Assembly (NCBI GenBank): GCA_046290495.1
Contig: JBKAGT010000005.1
Span: 930,001-994,000 of the forward strand
Direction: 5' to 3'
Source: PGYR01 sp046290495
GTDB taxonomy: Bacteria > Bacteroidota > Ignavibacteria > Kapaibacteriales > UBA2268
Length of the DNA: 64,000 nucleotides
Under the pieces are notes generated by a model that worked only from the letters and a program-made list of their open reading frames with translations, searched no databases and was not told the DNA's origin. The translations under genes were made by a program, and so were the position numbers. Within the stretch, counting starts at the first letter, position 1; each line of letters starts with the position of its first letter. Positions 53,757-62,411 of this stretch are shown here, piece by piece.

Positions 53757-54664
53757 TGGAAAGCATAACTAAAAAGAGCTTAGCTCAATATGAAAAACAA
53801 AAACCAGTAGAAGAAGTTAAATCTAACTTTTTGTACTCCTTTTCATTGTTGCCAAAGGAAGAAAAAGCGGCGATTAATTCGCTGTATGCATTTTGTAGTT
53901 ATATTGATGACATTGTAGATAGCACTCCGAGTACAAGCCCAGAAGTAATAGCAAGAAAAGAAAAGCGGTTAAATTGGTGGGAAAAAGAAATAGAGAAGTT
54001 ATATAATAAAGAGCACAAGAATATCCTTATTGCTCCTCTTACTGACTTATTTGATAAATTCAATATCCCAAAGCAATACTTCATTACTCTTATCAAGGGG
54101 TGCAGAAGAGATTTGTATCAAAACCGTTATCAGAGTTTCAACGAGCTAAAAGATTATTGCTATTCTGTAGCTTCGGTAGTTGGTTTGATGAGCATAGAGA
54201 TATTTGGGTACAAATATGATTCTACGAAGCAATACGCAGTAAATTTGGGCTATGCATTGCAACTGACCAACATACTCAGAGATGTGAAACACGATAAGGA
54301 CAATGGCTATATTTACCTACCCATTGAAGACATGGAAAAATTTGGGTATAGCGAAGAAGATTTGATGAATGAAGTGTACAATGAGAATTTCATTAAACTT
54401 ATGGAATATCAAGTCCAAAGAGCCAAGAAATACTATTATGAAGCAAGAGCAGAGCTGATGTCAGAAGACAAGAACTCTATGCTACCTGCTCAAGTAATGG
54501 ATGAGATATATTTCCGTTTGCTAGAAAAAATAGAGTTAAATAATTACAATGTTTTCAAGAAAAAGATAAAAGTATCTCTGGTTCATAAAATAATGATAGC
54601 CATTAAACATTGGCTTAATTTAAAATTGTTCGTAAATAGATTTAGTAACAATAAAAACCTTTAA
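53753..54664 (+). CDS. hpnD: Presqualene diphosphate synthase HpnD
   Basis: 303 residues. Asp-rich motifs CSYIDDIVDS (D52-D53xxD56) and LQLTNILRDVKHDKDNGYIYLP; NFLYSFSLLPKEEKAAINSLY at the front is typical. HpnD condenses two farnesyl diphosphates into presqualene diphosphate for HpnC. The third enzyme, hpnE (hydroxysqualene oxidoreductase), is not in the window. The alternative reading as phytoene synthase is less likely, because the pair is HpnC-HpnD-like. Confidence 0.88.
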   Translation: MMESITKKSLAQYEKQKPVEEVKSNFLYSFSLLPKEEKAAINSLYAFCSYIDDIVDSTPSTSPEVIARKEKRLNWWEKEIEKLYNKEHKNILIAPLTDLFDKFNIPKQYFITLIKGCRRDLYQNRYQSFNELKDYCYSVASVVGLMSIEIFGYKYDSTKQYAVNLGYALQLTNILRDVKHDKDNGYIYLPIEDMEKFGYSEEDLMNEVYNENFIKLMEYQVQRAKKYYYEARAELMSEDKNSMLPAQVMDEIYFRLLEKIELNNYNVFKKKIKVSLVHKIMIAIKHWLNLKLFVNRFSNNKNL

Positions 54665-54681
54665 AACTTATAAAAAAATAT

Positions 54682-54689
54682 TATTTTTG
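54682..54689 (+). promoter_or_regulatory. Possible -7 element of nuoE
   Basis: TATTTTTG, matching TAnnTTTG, 29 bases before the nuoE start; an AGAGGAAAC ribosome site follows. No TTG at -33. Confidence 0.4.
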
Positions 54690-54717
54690 TAAGAACAAAA
54701 TTCAAATTAGAGGAAAC

Positions 54718-55200
54718 ATGGAAGCACAAGAATTCAAGTTTGATGCTGAAGAACTAAAAGAAGTAGAAAAATATATATCAAAATACCCTGATAAAAAAGC
54801 GGCTGTTATACCTGTTCTGTGGATGGCACAAAGAAAGTACAGACACATTTCTAAAGAAATGATGGAATATATAGCTGAATTATTAGATCAATCATATTCT
54901 CACATATATGGAGTAGTTACATTCTACACCATGTTTTCGCAAAAGCCACGTGGTGAATATCATCTTCAAGTTTGTACAAATGTATCTTGTATGCTACACC
55001 AAGGCGATAAGATATATAGAATGATATCAGAGAAGTTGGATTTAAAAAACAATGAGACTTCAGCTGATGGCAAATTCTCATTGGAAGAAATGGAATGTAT
55101 GGGAGCGTGTAGTGGTGCACCTATGATGGCAATCAACGAAGACTTCCACGAAAACTTAGATATTAATAAAATAGATTCTTTAATCGATTCATTAAAGTAG
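54718..55200 (+). CDS. nuoE: NADH:quinone oxidoreductase subunit NuoE-like
   Basis: 160 residues, thioredoxin-like [2Fe-2S] protein of complex I (24-kDa subunit). The N-terminal helix domain is VIPVLWMAQRKYRHIS and IYGVVTFYTMFSQKPRGEYH. The cluster cysteines C86, C91, C127 and C131 are present (VCTNVSCML, ECMGACSGAP). No nuoF or nuoG follows, which is unusual; the rest of the complex must be elsewhere, or the protein serves another NADH- or formate-dependent enzyme or hydrogenase. Confidence 0.93.
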   Translation: MEAQEFKFDAEELKEVEKYISKYPDKKAAVIPVLWMAQRKYRHISKEMMEYIAELLDQSYSHIYGVVTFYTMFSQKPRGEYHLQVCTNVSCMLHQGDKIYRMISEKLDLKNNETSADGKFSLEEMECMGACSGAPMMAINEDFHENLDINKIDSLIDSLK

Positions 55201-55204
55201 AGCT

Positions 55205-56065
55205 TTGGCAAGTATTAGCATATATAGAATAATAGCAATTATTTCTGCTGTCATATTTTTAGCAGACAGTTTCCTTAATGGTGCAATTGCTAATTTTCTA
55301 GTTGTAGATGCAGAAATGCTTACAAGCAAAATGCAGCTGTGGAGATTTGCAACATATCCGTTTGTATATGGCAATATAGCAAATGCATTCATCGGATTCA
55401 TAGCTCTCTATTACTTAGCACCTCAGATTAAAAAACAACTAAACAAAGGAGTATTCGATTTCTCCTTTTCATTTGCAATCTTTTTCATAGGCATGATACT
55501 CTTTATGCTGAACTTCAACTCTCCAAATACACCAGTGTTTGGTATAGAAGCACTTTCAGCATTCGTGTTATCTCTATACGCTCTATTTAACAGACAAAAA
55601 GACAAAAGATTTTTCAAATCCATTAGACTGAACAGAACAGCATTTCCTATTTTCATTTTGGCAGGTTGGTCTGCATTATATTTATTGGAAACTGGAGCTA
55701 TGGGTTTTGGAAATGATTTGATTAGTCCTTCACCAGCTATGCTTGGGATTGGCTTTTTAACTGGATTTCTTGGATATTTTATTTTAAAAAATGAGACTAA
55801 GGAATTTGATTTAAACCGTTTCCAGGCTTATAAAATGCCTGAAAGAAAAGATTTAGAACCTACTCCTGCACTCATAGACAAATATAAATCTATGGAAATG
55901 CAAAAACCAAAACCTCAAGAAGAATTAATATGCTTCTCGGAAGAAGATCCCGAACAAAACGAAGAAATTTTAGACGATATTCTAGATAAAATCAACGAAC
56001 GCGGATTCGAATCATTAACTGAAGAAGAAAGAGAATTCTTAAACATATATGCAAAATCAAAATAG
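55205..56065 (+). CDS. Inactive rhomboid-like membrane protein
   Basis: 286 residues. Rhomboid fold with about six helices: the MQLWRFATYPFVYGNIANAF segment corresponds to the usual W/R-x-x-T-Y-x-F stretch, then the helix that should carry GxS reads VFGIEALSAFVLSLYALF, and the sixth helix, which should hold the histidine, reads SPAMLGIGFLTGFLGYF. Ser and His of the dyad are both missing, so it is likely a pseudoprotease. The C-terminal LDKINERGFESLTEEEREFL tail is common in Bacteroidota rhomboids. The start is TTG. It overlaps the ABC ATPase gene by 17 bases. Confidence 0.75.
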   Translation: MASISIYRIIAIISAVIFLADSFLNGAIANFLVVDAEMLTSKMQLWRFATYPFVYGNIANAFIGFIALYYLAPQIKKQLNKGVFDFSFSFAIFFIGMILFMLNFNSPNTPVFGIEALSAFVLSLYALFNRQKDKRFFKSIRLNRTAFPIFILAGWSALYLLETGAMGFGNDLISPSPAMLGIGFLTGFLGYFILKNETKEFDLNRFQAYKMPERKDLEPTPALIDKYKSMEMQKPKPQEELICFSEEDPEQNEEILDDILDKINERGFESLTEEEREFLNIYAKSK

Positions 56066-56981
56066 CGAACCAGTAATTCTGGTTGAACACGTACACAAGA
56101 AGTTTGGTGATTACCTAGCCAACAACGACATATCACTTCAAGTAAACAAAGGAACTATTTTCGGTCTATTAGGTCCGAATGGTGCTGGTAAAACTACACT
56201 CATCCGAATGATAAATAATATTTATATGGCCGATTCTGGCTCAATAAAAGTATTTGGAGAAGATGTAAGTAATGAAACACAGAATAGGGTTGCTTACTTA
56301 CCGGAAGAGCGTGGTCTTTATAAAAAACAAAAAGTGATAGACCAGTTAATATACTTTGCTCAACTAAAAGGTGTTAGTAAAGAAGACGCAAAGAAAAGAG
56401 CCGAAAAGTGGCTTATTAAATTCGATGCAGCAAGTTGGTCAAACAAGAAAATACAAGACCTGTCTAAAGGTATGGCACAAAAGGTGCAGTTCATCTCTAC
56501 CCTTCTCCATGAACCCGAATTACTAATATTAGATGAGCCATTTTCTGGCTTCGACCCAATCAATGCAGAGATGTTAAAAGATGTAATATTAGAGCTGAAA
56601 GATATGGGTAAAACCATAATTTTATCTACTCATGTAATGCATCAAGTTGAACAGCTATGCGATGATATGTGCCTTATAAATAAAGGTAAAGCAATATTAC
56701 AAGGTAATGTAAGACAGATAAAGAAGAGCTTTGGACGAGATACGATATTACTCGAATTTGAAGGTGACGCAAGTTTTATACTTGAACACAGCCAATTAAA
56801 AGTAGTAAACCAGAGCAAGCATAGATTAGAATTAAAAATAACTGACGAATCCTTTGATTCTAAACAGTTTTTGAATGAAATAAATGACAAATTATCTGTT
56901 TACAAGTTCGAATTAGTTGAACCATCTATTAATGAAATATTCATTGAATCTGTAAAAGGTAGTGAGGTAGTAAATGGGTAA
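56049..56981 (+). CDS. ABC-transporter ATPase, NatA-like
   Basis: 310 residues. Walker A GPNGAGKTT at about 40-48, signature LSKGMAQKVQ (a K replaces the first G of LSGGQ), Walker B LLILDEPFSGFDP, switch histidine LSTHVMHQ. The C-terminal DUF4162-like extension (SKHRLELKITDES) is typical of NatA-type exporter ATPases. It pairs with the next gene (8-base overlap). Its 5' end lies inside the rhomboid gene. Confidence 0.95.
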   Translation: MQNQNSEPVILVEHVHKKFGDYLANNDISLQVNKGTIFGLLGPNGAGKTTLIRMINNIYMADSGSIKVFGEDVSNETQNRVAYLPEERGLYKKQKVIDQLIYFAQLKGVSKEDAKKRAEKWLIKFDAASWSNKKIQDLSKGMAQKVQFISTLLHEPELLILDEPFSGFDPINAEMLKDVILELKDMGKTIILSTHVMHQVEQLCDDMCLINKGKAILQGNVRQIKKSFGRDTILLEFEGDASFILEHSQLKVVNQSKHRLELKITDESFDSKQFLNEINDKLSVYKFELVEPSINEIFIESVKGSEVVNG

Positions 56982-58269
56982 GTATAATAAAATAAAAACC
57001 ATAATTGCTCACGAATATATCTCGAAAGTTAAGACTAAGGGGTTTTTGATTGGTACAATACTAGGTCCTTTAGGATTAGTAGCCCTATTAGGAATCATCG
57101 TCTATATTTCAATGTCATTTGGTGACACTAGCAAGAAGTTAGCTATAGTTGATCAGAGTACAGTAATTGAAAAGCCATTAGTTGCGGCAGATACAAGTTT
57201 ATATTATAGTACACAGAAGAGTATAGCTGAACTAAAAGAAGAACTACAAAAAGAGACTATAGATGGCTATGTGGTAATCCCTGAAGATATATTGGACAAA
57301 GGCGAAGCATCAGTTTACACTACCGGTGGTGGTGGACTTGGGCTAATCTCATCTCTTGAATCTGACCTAAATAAGATAGTAAGGGTAAAAAGATTAGAAA
57401 GAATAGGCACTGACCCAGAGGTAATAGACCTAATCAAACAAAGGGTAAGTGTAAACACAAACAAAATTACTGAAACTGGTGAAACAGAACAAGACGACAC
57501 CAAAGCGATGGCTTATGTTGGATACGGTCTTGGGTTCGCCATGTATTTCTTAGTCTTCATCTACGGAAGTTTTGTTAGCCGTGGTGTTATAGAAGAAAAA
57601 TCGAATAGAATAATAGAAGTGCTTGCCTCATCAGCTAAGCCATTTGAGATAATGATGGGTAAAGTTATAGGTATAGGCTTTGTAGGACTCACCCAGATAA
57701 TATTTTGGCTCCTGCTTGGCTTTGGGCTGCTTACCCTTCTTGGGCCATTGATTTTTGGTGACCCAGAAAGTATGAAAGGTATGACAGAAATGGCACAAGC
57801 ACAAGGTGGGAATATGATGGACCAAACACAAGGATTATCAATCCCAGGTGTTGACATAACATTAGTTCTTGGTTTCCTATTCTATTTCATTATGGGATAC
57901 TTCACCTATGCAACTTTCTTTGCAGGTGTAGGAGCAGCAGTGGACAATGAGCAAGATGCAGCACAATTGCAACTTCCGGTTACATTGCCAATAATCTTAG
58001 CAATAATGATAACTCCGCAGATAATGAACAACCCAGATAGTACACTGGCTGTTGTATTATCAATAGTGCCACTTACATCACCACTAATAATGATAGTAAG
58101 AATAGCCGCAACAAATGTTCCAATAATTGAAATTATTGCCTCGGCAGCTGCACTTATAGGCTTCTTCTTTGTTGCCGTATGGGTATCAGCTAAGATATAC
58201 AGAATTGGGATATTGATGACAGGCAAAAAGCCAAAGTTTTCTGACTTAGTTAAGTGGATTAAGGCTTAG
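56974..58269 (+). CDS. ABC-2 type permease, NatB-like
   Basis: 431 residues. N-terminal membrane helix (about 24-46), a large extracytoplasmic loop with a GGGGLGL stretch (about 50-180), and five more helices. SNRIIEVLASSAKPFEIMMG is the hallmark of NatB/ABC-2 proteins. It forms an exporter with the preceding ATPase; substrates in this group include Na+ and unknown small molecules. A terminator follows. Confidence 0.93.
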   Translation: MGKYNKIKTIIAHEYISKVKTKGFLIGTILGPLGLVALLGIIVYISMSFGDTSKKLAIVDQSTVIEKPLVAADTSLYYSTQKSIAELKEELQKETIDGYVVIPEDILDKGEASVYTTGGGGLGLISSLESDLNKIVRVKRLERIGTDPEVIDLIKQRVSVNTNKITETGETEQDDTKAMAYVGYGLGFAMYFLVFIYGSFVSRGVIEEKSNRIIEVLASSAKPFEIMMGKVIGIGFVGLTQIIFWLLLGFGLLTLLGPLIFGDPESMKGMTEMAQAQGGNMMDQTQGLSIPGVDITLVLGFLFYFIMGYFTYATFFAGVGAAVDNEQDAAQLQLPVTLPIILAIMITPQIMNNPDSTLAVVLSIVPLTSPLIMIVRIAATNVPIIEIIASAAALIGFFFVAVWVSAKIYRIGILMTGKKPKFSDLVKWIKA

Positions 58270-58297
58270 TGGAACTGTCAGAATAGAGAGTAACTAT

Positions 58298-58328
58298 AAA
58301 AAGGAGATTATTTTTAATCTCCTTTTTT
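58298..58328 (+). terminator. Terminator after the ABC permease gene
   Basis: Perfect 11-bp stem AAAGGAGATTA / TAATCTCCTTT, loop TTTT, and a T tail. Confidence 0.8.
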
Positions 58329-58372
58329 ATTATGCTATAAACCGTATATGATAGTATCATATGGTACTATCA

Positions 58373-58410
58373 CAAAAAAAAACTCCCTCAACAATAAGCT
58401 GATGGAGTTT
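58373..58410 (-). terminator. Terminator of the NfeD-slipin operon
   Basis: Minus-strand stem AAACTCCATCA / TGAGGGAGTTT (one mismatch), ending in nine T residues; 26 bases after the slipin stop. Confidence 0.8.
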
Positions 58411-58436
58411 AATAATAAATCTAATCTATTTGAATG

Positions 58437-59252
58437 TTAAGACTTACTCTGTGACTCAATGAACTGACGAATCTGTCCTTCCAAATCGCCAATATTGCCA
58501 CCACCGGCATTGCCACCATTCATAAATGGTTTGAATAGGTCAATTGGGATTGGGAATATAGTAGTTGAGTTATTCTCAGTGGCAATGTCTGCCAATGTTT
58601 GTAAGTATCTCAGTTGGAGTGCAGTCGGGTGTTTTTCCATCTGGATAGCCGCATCTGTCAGCTTCTGAGCCGCTTGGAATTCACCTTCTGCGTTGATTAC
58701 CTTCGCTCTTCTATCTCTCTCTGCCTCTGCTTGTCTTGCCATAGCACGTTGCATTTCAGGTGGCAAGTCAACTTGCTTAACTTCTACGGCAGTTACTTTG
58801 ATACCCCAAGACTCAGTCTCTTCATCGATTATAGTTTGAAGCTTTTCGTTAATCTTATCCCTTTCAGCCAACACCTCATCTAACTCTGACTGACCAATGA
58901 TACTTCTCAAAGTAGTCTGTGCCAACTGATTTGTAGCATATAGATAATTCTCTACCTCAATCACCGCTTTGTCTGGATGAACAACTTTGAAATAAAGCAC
59001 AGCGTTCACTTTCAGTGATACGTTATCCCTTGTGATAATGTCCTGCGATTCAACATCGAGAACGACAGTTCTCAAGCTAATCTTCATAATCTTATCGATA
59101 AAAGGCACTAAGATAATTAGTCCTGGTCCTTTTACACCTTGCAATTTCCCTAATCTGAAAATCACACCACGCTCATACTCGTTTAAAATCTTGATCATTG
59201 AGAAAAATAAAAACGCCCCAATAACTATCAATACTATAAATGGTACTGCCAT
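58437..59252 (-). CDS. SPFH-domain slipin (stomatin/QmcA-like)
   Basis: 271 residues. Short N-terminal membrane anchor (IVLIVIGAFLFFSMIKIL), then a Band-7 domain (NEYERGVIFRLGKLQGVKGP, VDLPPEMQRAMARQAEAERD), ending in a Gly/Asn-rich tail (NGGNAGGGNIGDLE). Slipins scaffold membrane microdomains. It follows an NfeD-type protease gene by 20 bases; the partnership of the two families is well known, the protease cleaving slipin. Confidence 0.95.
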   Translation of the reverse strand: MAVPFIVLIVIGAFLFFSMIKILNEYERGVIFRLGKLQGVKGPGLIILVPFIDKIMKISLRTVVLDVESQDIITRDNVSLKVNAVLYFKVVHPDKAVIEVENYLYATNQLAQTTLRSIIGQSELDEVLAERDKINEKLQTIIDEETESWGIKVTAVEVKQVDLPPEMQRAMARQAEAERDRRAKVINAEGEFQAAQKLTDAAIQMEKHPTALQLRYLQTLADIATENNSTTIFPIPIDLFKPFMNGGNAGGGNIGDLEGQIRQFIESQSKS

Positions 59253-59272
59253 ATATAACTCCTTAATTTAAA

Positions 59273-60562
59273 TTAACTCTTTTCTATTTTCTTTACTGTT
59301 AATGTTAACCCTTCGACAGCTGTAATGCTTGCGAATTCATTTTTTAAGATTTTCTCATCTGCCTTAGCTTTCCATATTTCTCCTGTAACTTTTACCTTAC
59401 CCAATTGAGGTGGCATAATATCACTGAAAACTACTACTTCCTTACCGACTAGTGTACTAACACCAGATGATACTTTCTTTCTTTGTGATTTGACCGCCAA
59501 ATAGACCACACCGATAAACACAGCAGCTGTAGCCAATGTCGCAGGTATAATTATTTCTAAACCAATACTCATAAAATCTCCGGGTGAATCAATTAGCATA
59601 ATGGAGCCGAGCAGGAATGTGACCACCCCTCCCAAAGACAGTAATCCGTAAGATACTATCTTGACTTCCATAATAAACAATACGATTGAGACGACCATAA
59701 GTGCTAAACCGGCATAATTTACTGGTAGCATTTGTAGTGAGAACCCCGCAATTATCGCCGATATAACTCCAATGACACCTGGAAAAATAGACCCGGGATT
59801 ATAGAACTCAATCATAATACCATACATAGCAAGTAGTATAAATATATAGGCTATATTTGGATCGGAGAGAAAGCTGAGTAGCCCCTCTTTCCAATCTTTT
59901 TCACGCTTAACTAATTCTGCATTCTTTGTGTCTAATTTGACATCACCGCTCGCTGTGCTAACCACTTTACCATGAACTAATTTCAATAGTTCCTTTTTGT
60001 TCTTAGCAATGAAATCAATCAAGTTGCTGTCTAACGCCTCAGTCTCTGAATAGGAACTTGAATTCCTAACTGTCAGCTCAGCCATATCAATATTCTTATT
60101 TCTTTTCTTAGCTATTGATCTAATCAGAGCGGCAGCATCATTAGTCACCTTTTGTGTCATCACTTCTGCACTATCTCCCGACTCTCCACCCATACCAACT
60201 GGGTGAGCAGCACCAATGTTAGTACCGGGAGCCATAGCCGCTATGTTTCCAGAAAGAGTGATGAACACTCCAGCTGAACCAGCCCTTGCACCACCTGGAG
60301 CAACATAGACTATAACTGGTACTTTTGATTCGAGTATTGTACTTACTATATCTCTTGTAGCATCGAGCAAGCCACCTGGAGTATCTAAAGTAAGTAGCAG
60401 TGCTTCATACTCGCCCTCCTCTGCCTCATCTACCAAAGTTGCTATATATTCAGAAGTAAAGCTTCCTATACCCTCGTCTATATCAGCTGTCATTACTTGA
60501 TTTGCTGAGTATAGATTAGTAGCAAAAAGTAATATTATTAAATTTAATAGTATTGATTTCAT
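59273..60562 (-). CDS. NfeD-family membrane serine protease
   Basis: I start at ATG 60562 rather than the further ATG at 60640, since it directly gives a signal peptide (MKSILLNLIILLFATNLYSA). About 429 residues: a ClpP-like protease domain (TLDTPGGLLDATRDIV, GGARAGSAGVFITLSG with the catalytic Ser, later a Lys in IRSIAKKRNKN), several membrane helices (about 235-340) and a C-terminal OB-fold NfeD domain. It works with the slipin encoded directly downstream. Confidence 0.93.
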   Translation of the reverse strand: MKSILLNLIILLFATNLYSANQVMTADIDEGIGSFTSEYIATLVDEAEEGEYEALLLTLDTPGGLLDATRDIVSTILESKVPVIVYVAPGGARAGSAGVFITLSGNIAAMAPGTNIGAAHPVGMGGESGDSAEVMTQKVTNDAAALIRSIAKKRNKNIDMAELTVRNSSSYSETEALDSNLIDFIAKNKKELLKLVHGKVVSTASGDVKLDTKNAELVKREKDWKEGLLSFLSDPNIAYIFILLAMYGIMIEFYNPGSIFPGVIGVISAIIAGFSLQMLPVNYAGLALMVVSIVLFIMEVKIVSYGLLSLGGVVTFLLGSIMLIDSPGDFMSIGLEIIIPATLATAAVFIGVVYLAVKSQRKKVSSGVSTLVGKEVVVFSDIMPPQLGKVKVTGEIWKAKADEKILKNEFASITAVEGLTLTVKKIEKS

Positions 60563-60669
60563 ATTCTTAATATACGTATTTCTATTGAGATATTGGTAGG
60601 AATTATGAAAATGTAATGTCATCATGGGTGAGTAAGTCAATTGTAGGGTTCATTCTCAAATTTTGTTTT

Positions 60670-60709
60670 GTCATTCCGAGGGAGTGCAACGACCGCGGGA
60701 ATCTCTTCA
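60670..60709. repeat. GC-rich dispersed-repeat-like element
   Basis: The stretch TCATTCCGAGGGAGTGCAAC followed by GACCGCGGGAATCTCTTC is far richer in G/C than its surroundings, and resembles a short intergenic repeat of this kind found in many bacteria. Only one copy is in the window, so multiplicity is not shown here. Confidence 0.5.
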
Positions 60710-60721
60710 AAAAACGATCAC

Positions 60722-61177
60722 CTACCCCTTCACGTTTGCCTCATATAGCGAAACCCAATCCTCAACGGTCATCTTTTGGCATAGCTCTGCAATAAGTTGA
60801 TAGGGGATTCTATCTAATTTCTTGAATCGGATGCAGCTCTTCCCCATGTCTAACTTTGTTTTCTCGTATTTAGGGTATTCTGCTTTGAACCACTCCATAA
60901 GTTCTGGGTTGGCGTATATGCCCATGTGGTATAGTGCCACAAAATTCTTTTGCGAAGCAATGCTCATAAACGGCAGGGGCAACTCAGGGGTACAGTGATA
61001 ACCATCTGGATAGATGCTATGTGGAACAACATAGCCAATCATTCCATAACTCATTGTTTCCTCGAAGCCATCTGGTATATTGTCTAATATTGTTTGCCTT
61101 AGCTTTGCGAATGGCTCTTGTTTTTCTTCTGGTAGTTTACTGATGTAATCATCAGGATTTTTTGCTTCTATTTTCAT
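60722..61177 (-). CDS. DUF1801-domain protein
   Basis: 151 residues, YdhG/DUF1801 superfamily. Conserved pieces are YISKLPEEKQEPFAKLRQTI, EETMSYGMIGYVV, FVALYHMGIY and SCIRFKKLDRIPY. Cytoplasmic, function unknown; the fold is related to frataxin-like proteins. Its first codons (MKIEAKNPDD) and the region just before them recur three times further right in the window, joined to other sequences. Confidence 0.88.
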   Translation of the reverse strand: MKIEAKNPDDYISKLPEEKQEPFAKLRQTILDNIPDGFEETMSYGMIGYVVPHSIYPDGYHCTPELPLPFMSIASQKNFVALYHMGIYANPELMEWFKAEYPKYEKTKLDMGKSCIRFKKLDRIPYQLIAELCQKMTVEDWVSLYEANVKG

Positions 61178-61260
61178 TTTTTGTACCTATTGTTTTATCT
61201 CAATATAGCTATTCTTTTATTTAGTCTCACTCTTCTACCATACTTATAAGGAAGTTTCTG
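61150..61260 (-). repeat. Duplication junction repeat, copy A
   Basis: Covers the start of the DUF1801 gene, a spacer (GAGATAAAACAATAGGTACA on the minus strand) and the 3' end of the membrane-protein gene. The same arrangement is found at 61741-61850 and 63861-64000. Confidence 0.75.
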
Positions 61261-61697
61261 AAATAAGAAATTGTATTAATTATTATGGGAGTTATTATTA
61301 TAGATAAAAATAAGTAATAAATAAATGGACTGAAAAAAAAGAAAATACTAACAGGACTTGTAATTACCATTGTCATAATTATCATAAATAAATTGTAAAT
61401 AATTAAACTTAGAATTTGGTTTTTCATATTTATAATCGAGATACCAGGTATAAACGTTAATACCCAAATCGGTAAGAAAAAAAGTATTCTCAAATAAAAT
61501 ACATTTTTTGCTTCCCAAAGTTGCGTATCATTATTATAGATTAAAGGATTATTAATGTGTCCACTAAATAAATCATTTAGAAATAACTTATTCATAATTA
61601 CAATCAAAAGTAATTGAACAATAAACTCAATCAGGAATATTGAGATTCCAAGAATAATTATTTTAAGTGTTTTTTTATATTTATCTTTATTGCCCAA
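61227..61697 (-). CDS. Four-helix membrane protein, copy 1 (5' end frameshifted)
   Basis: 156 residues with four hydrophobic helices (about 10-35, 66-88, 92-115, 118-142). No family recognised. It is a close paralogue of the gene at 61808-62338. There the frame continues upstream into MKIEANDPDCFFVKESSIHK; here the same region (61698-61758) carries one extra base, so that MKIETKN runs into a stop after 23 codons. The reading that remains starts at TTG 61697 and has no evident ribosome site of its own, so expression is doubtful. Confidence 0.65.
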   Translation of the reverse strand: MGNKDKYKKTLKIIILGISIFLIEFIVQLLLIVIMNKLFLNDLFSGHINNPLIYNNDTQLWEAKNVFYLRILFFLPIWVLTFIPGISIINMKNQILSLIIYNLFMIIMTMVITSPVSIFFFFSPFIYYLFLSIIITPIIINTISYFRNFLISMVEE

Positions 61698-61740
61698 TAT
61701 ATGAATGCTTGACTCTTTTACTAAAGTAACAACTTAGATT

Positions 61741-61850
61741 TTTTGTTTCTATTTTCATTCTATGTACCTGTTGTTTTGTCTCAATATAGCTATTCTTTTA
61801 TTTAGCCTCACTCTTCTACCATACCTTCAAGGAAGTTTCTGAAATAAGGA
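61741..61850 (-). repeat. Duplication junction repeat, copy B
   Basis: Contains an MKIE start (ATG 61758), the 30-base spacer found before the DUF1801 gene, and the 3' end of membrane-protein copy 2. Confidence 0.75.
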
Positions 61851-62338
61851 ATTGTATAAATTATTATGGGAGTTATTATTATAGATAAAGCTAAGTAATA
61901 TACAAATGGACTGAAAAAAAAGAGTATGCTAACAGGACTTGTAATTACCATTGTCATAATTAACATAAATAAATTATAAATAATTAAACTAAGAATTTGG
62001 TTCTTCATATTTATAATCGAGTTTCCAGGTATAAACGTCAATATCCAAATCGGTAAGAAAAAAAGCATTCTCAAATAAAATACATTTTTTGCTCCCCAAA
62101 CTAGTGTCTCATTATTATAGACTAAAGGGTTATTAATGTGCCCACTAAATAAATAATTCAGAAATAATTTATTCATAATTACAATCAAAAGTAATTGAAC
62201 AATAAACTCAATCAGGAATATTGAGATCCCAAGAATAATTACATTTAGTATTTTTTTATATTTATCTTTATTGCCCAATTTATGAATGCTTGACTCTTTT
62301 ACAAAAAAACAATCTGGATCGTTTGCTTCTATTTTCAT
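61808..62338 (-). CDS. Four-helix membrane protein, copy 2, fused to a DUF1801-type start
   Basis: 176 residues. The first nine (MKIEANDPD) match the start of the DUF1801 protein (MKIEAKNPD); the rest (LGNKDKYKKILNVIILGISI onward) is a four-helix membrane protein nearly identical to copy 1. The start looks like a fusion created by duplication, which supplies this gene with the DUF1801 gene's initiation region. No known domain. Confidence 0.7.
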   Translation of the reverse strand: MKIEANDPDCFFVKESSIHKLGNKDKYKKILNVIILGISIFLIEFIVQLLLIVIMNKLFLNYLFSGHINNPLVYNNETLVWGAKNVFYLRMLFFLPIWILTFIPGNSIINMKNQILSLIIYNLFMLIMTMVITSPVSILFFFSPFVYYLALSIIITPIIIYTIPYFRNFLEGMVEE

Positions 62339-62411
62339 TTTTTATTCCTATCATATTCTATTTTTTTAGCCAAAGCTGTAAAATATATTATAATTAAATA
62401 ACAAAGAATTT

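Noticed and set aside
58347..58363. Palindrome ATATGATAGTATCATAT between two terminators
   Set aside because: Short and AT-rich, lies between convergent genes with no promoter to regulate; chance is likely in this base composition.
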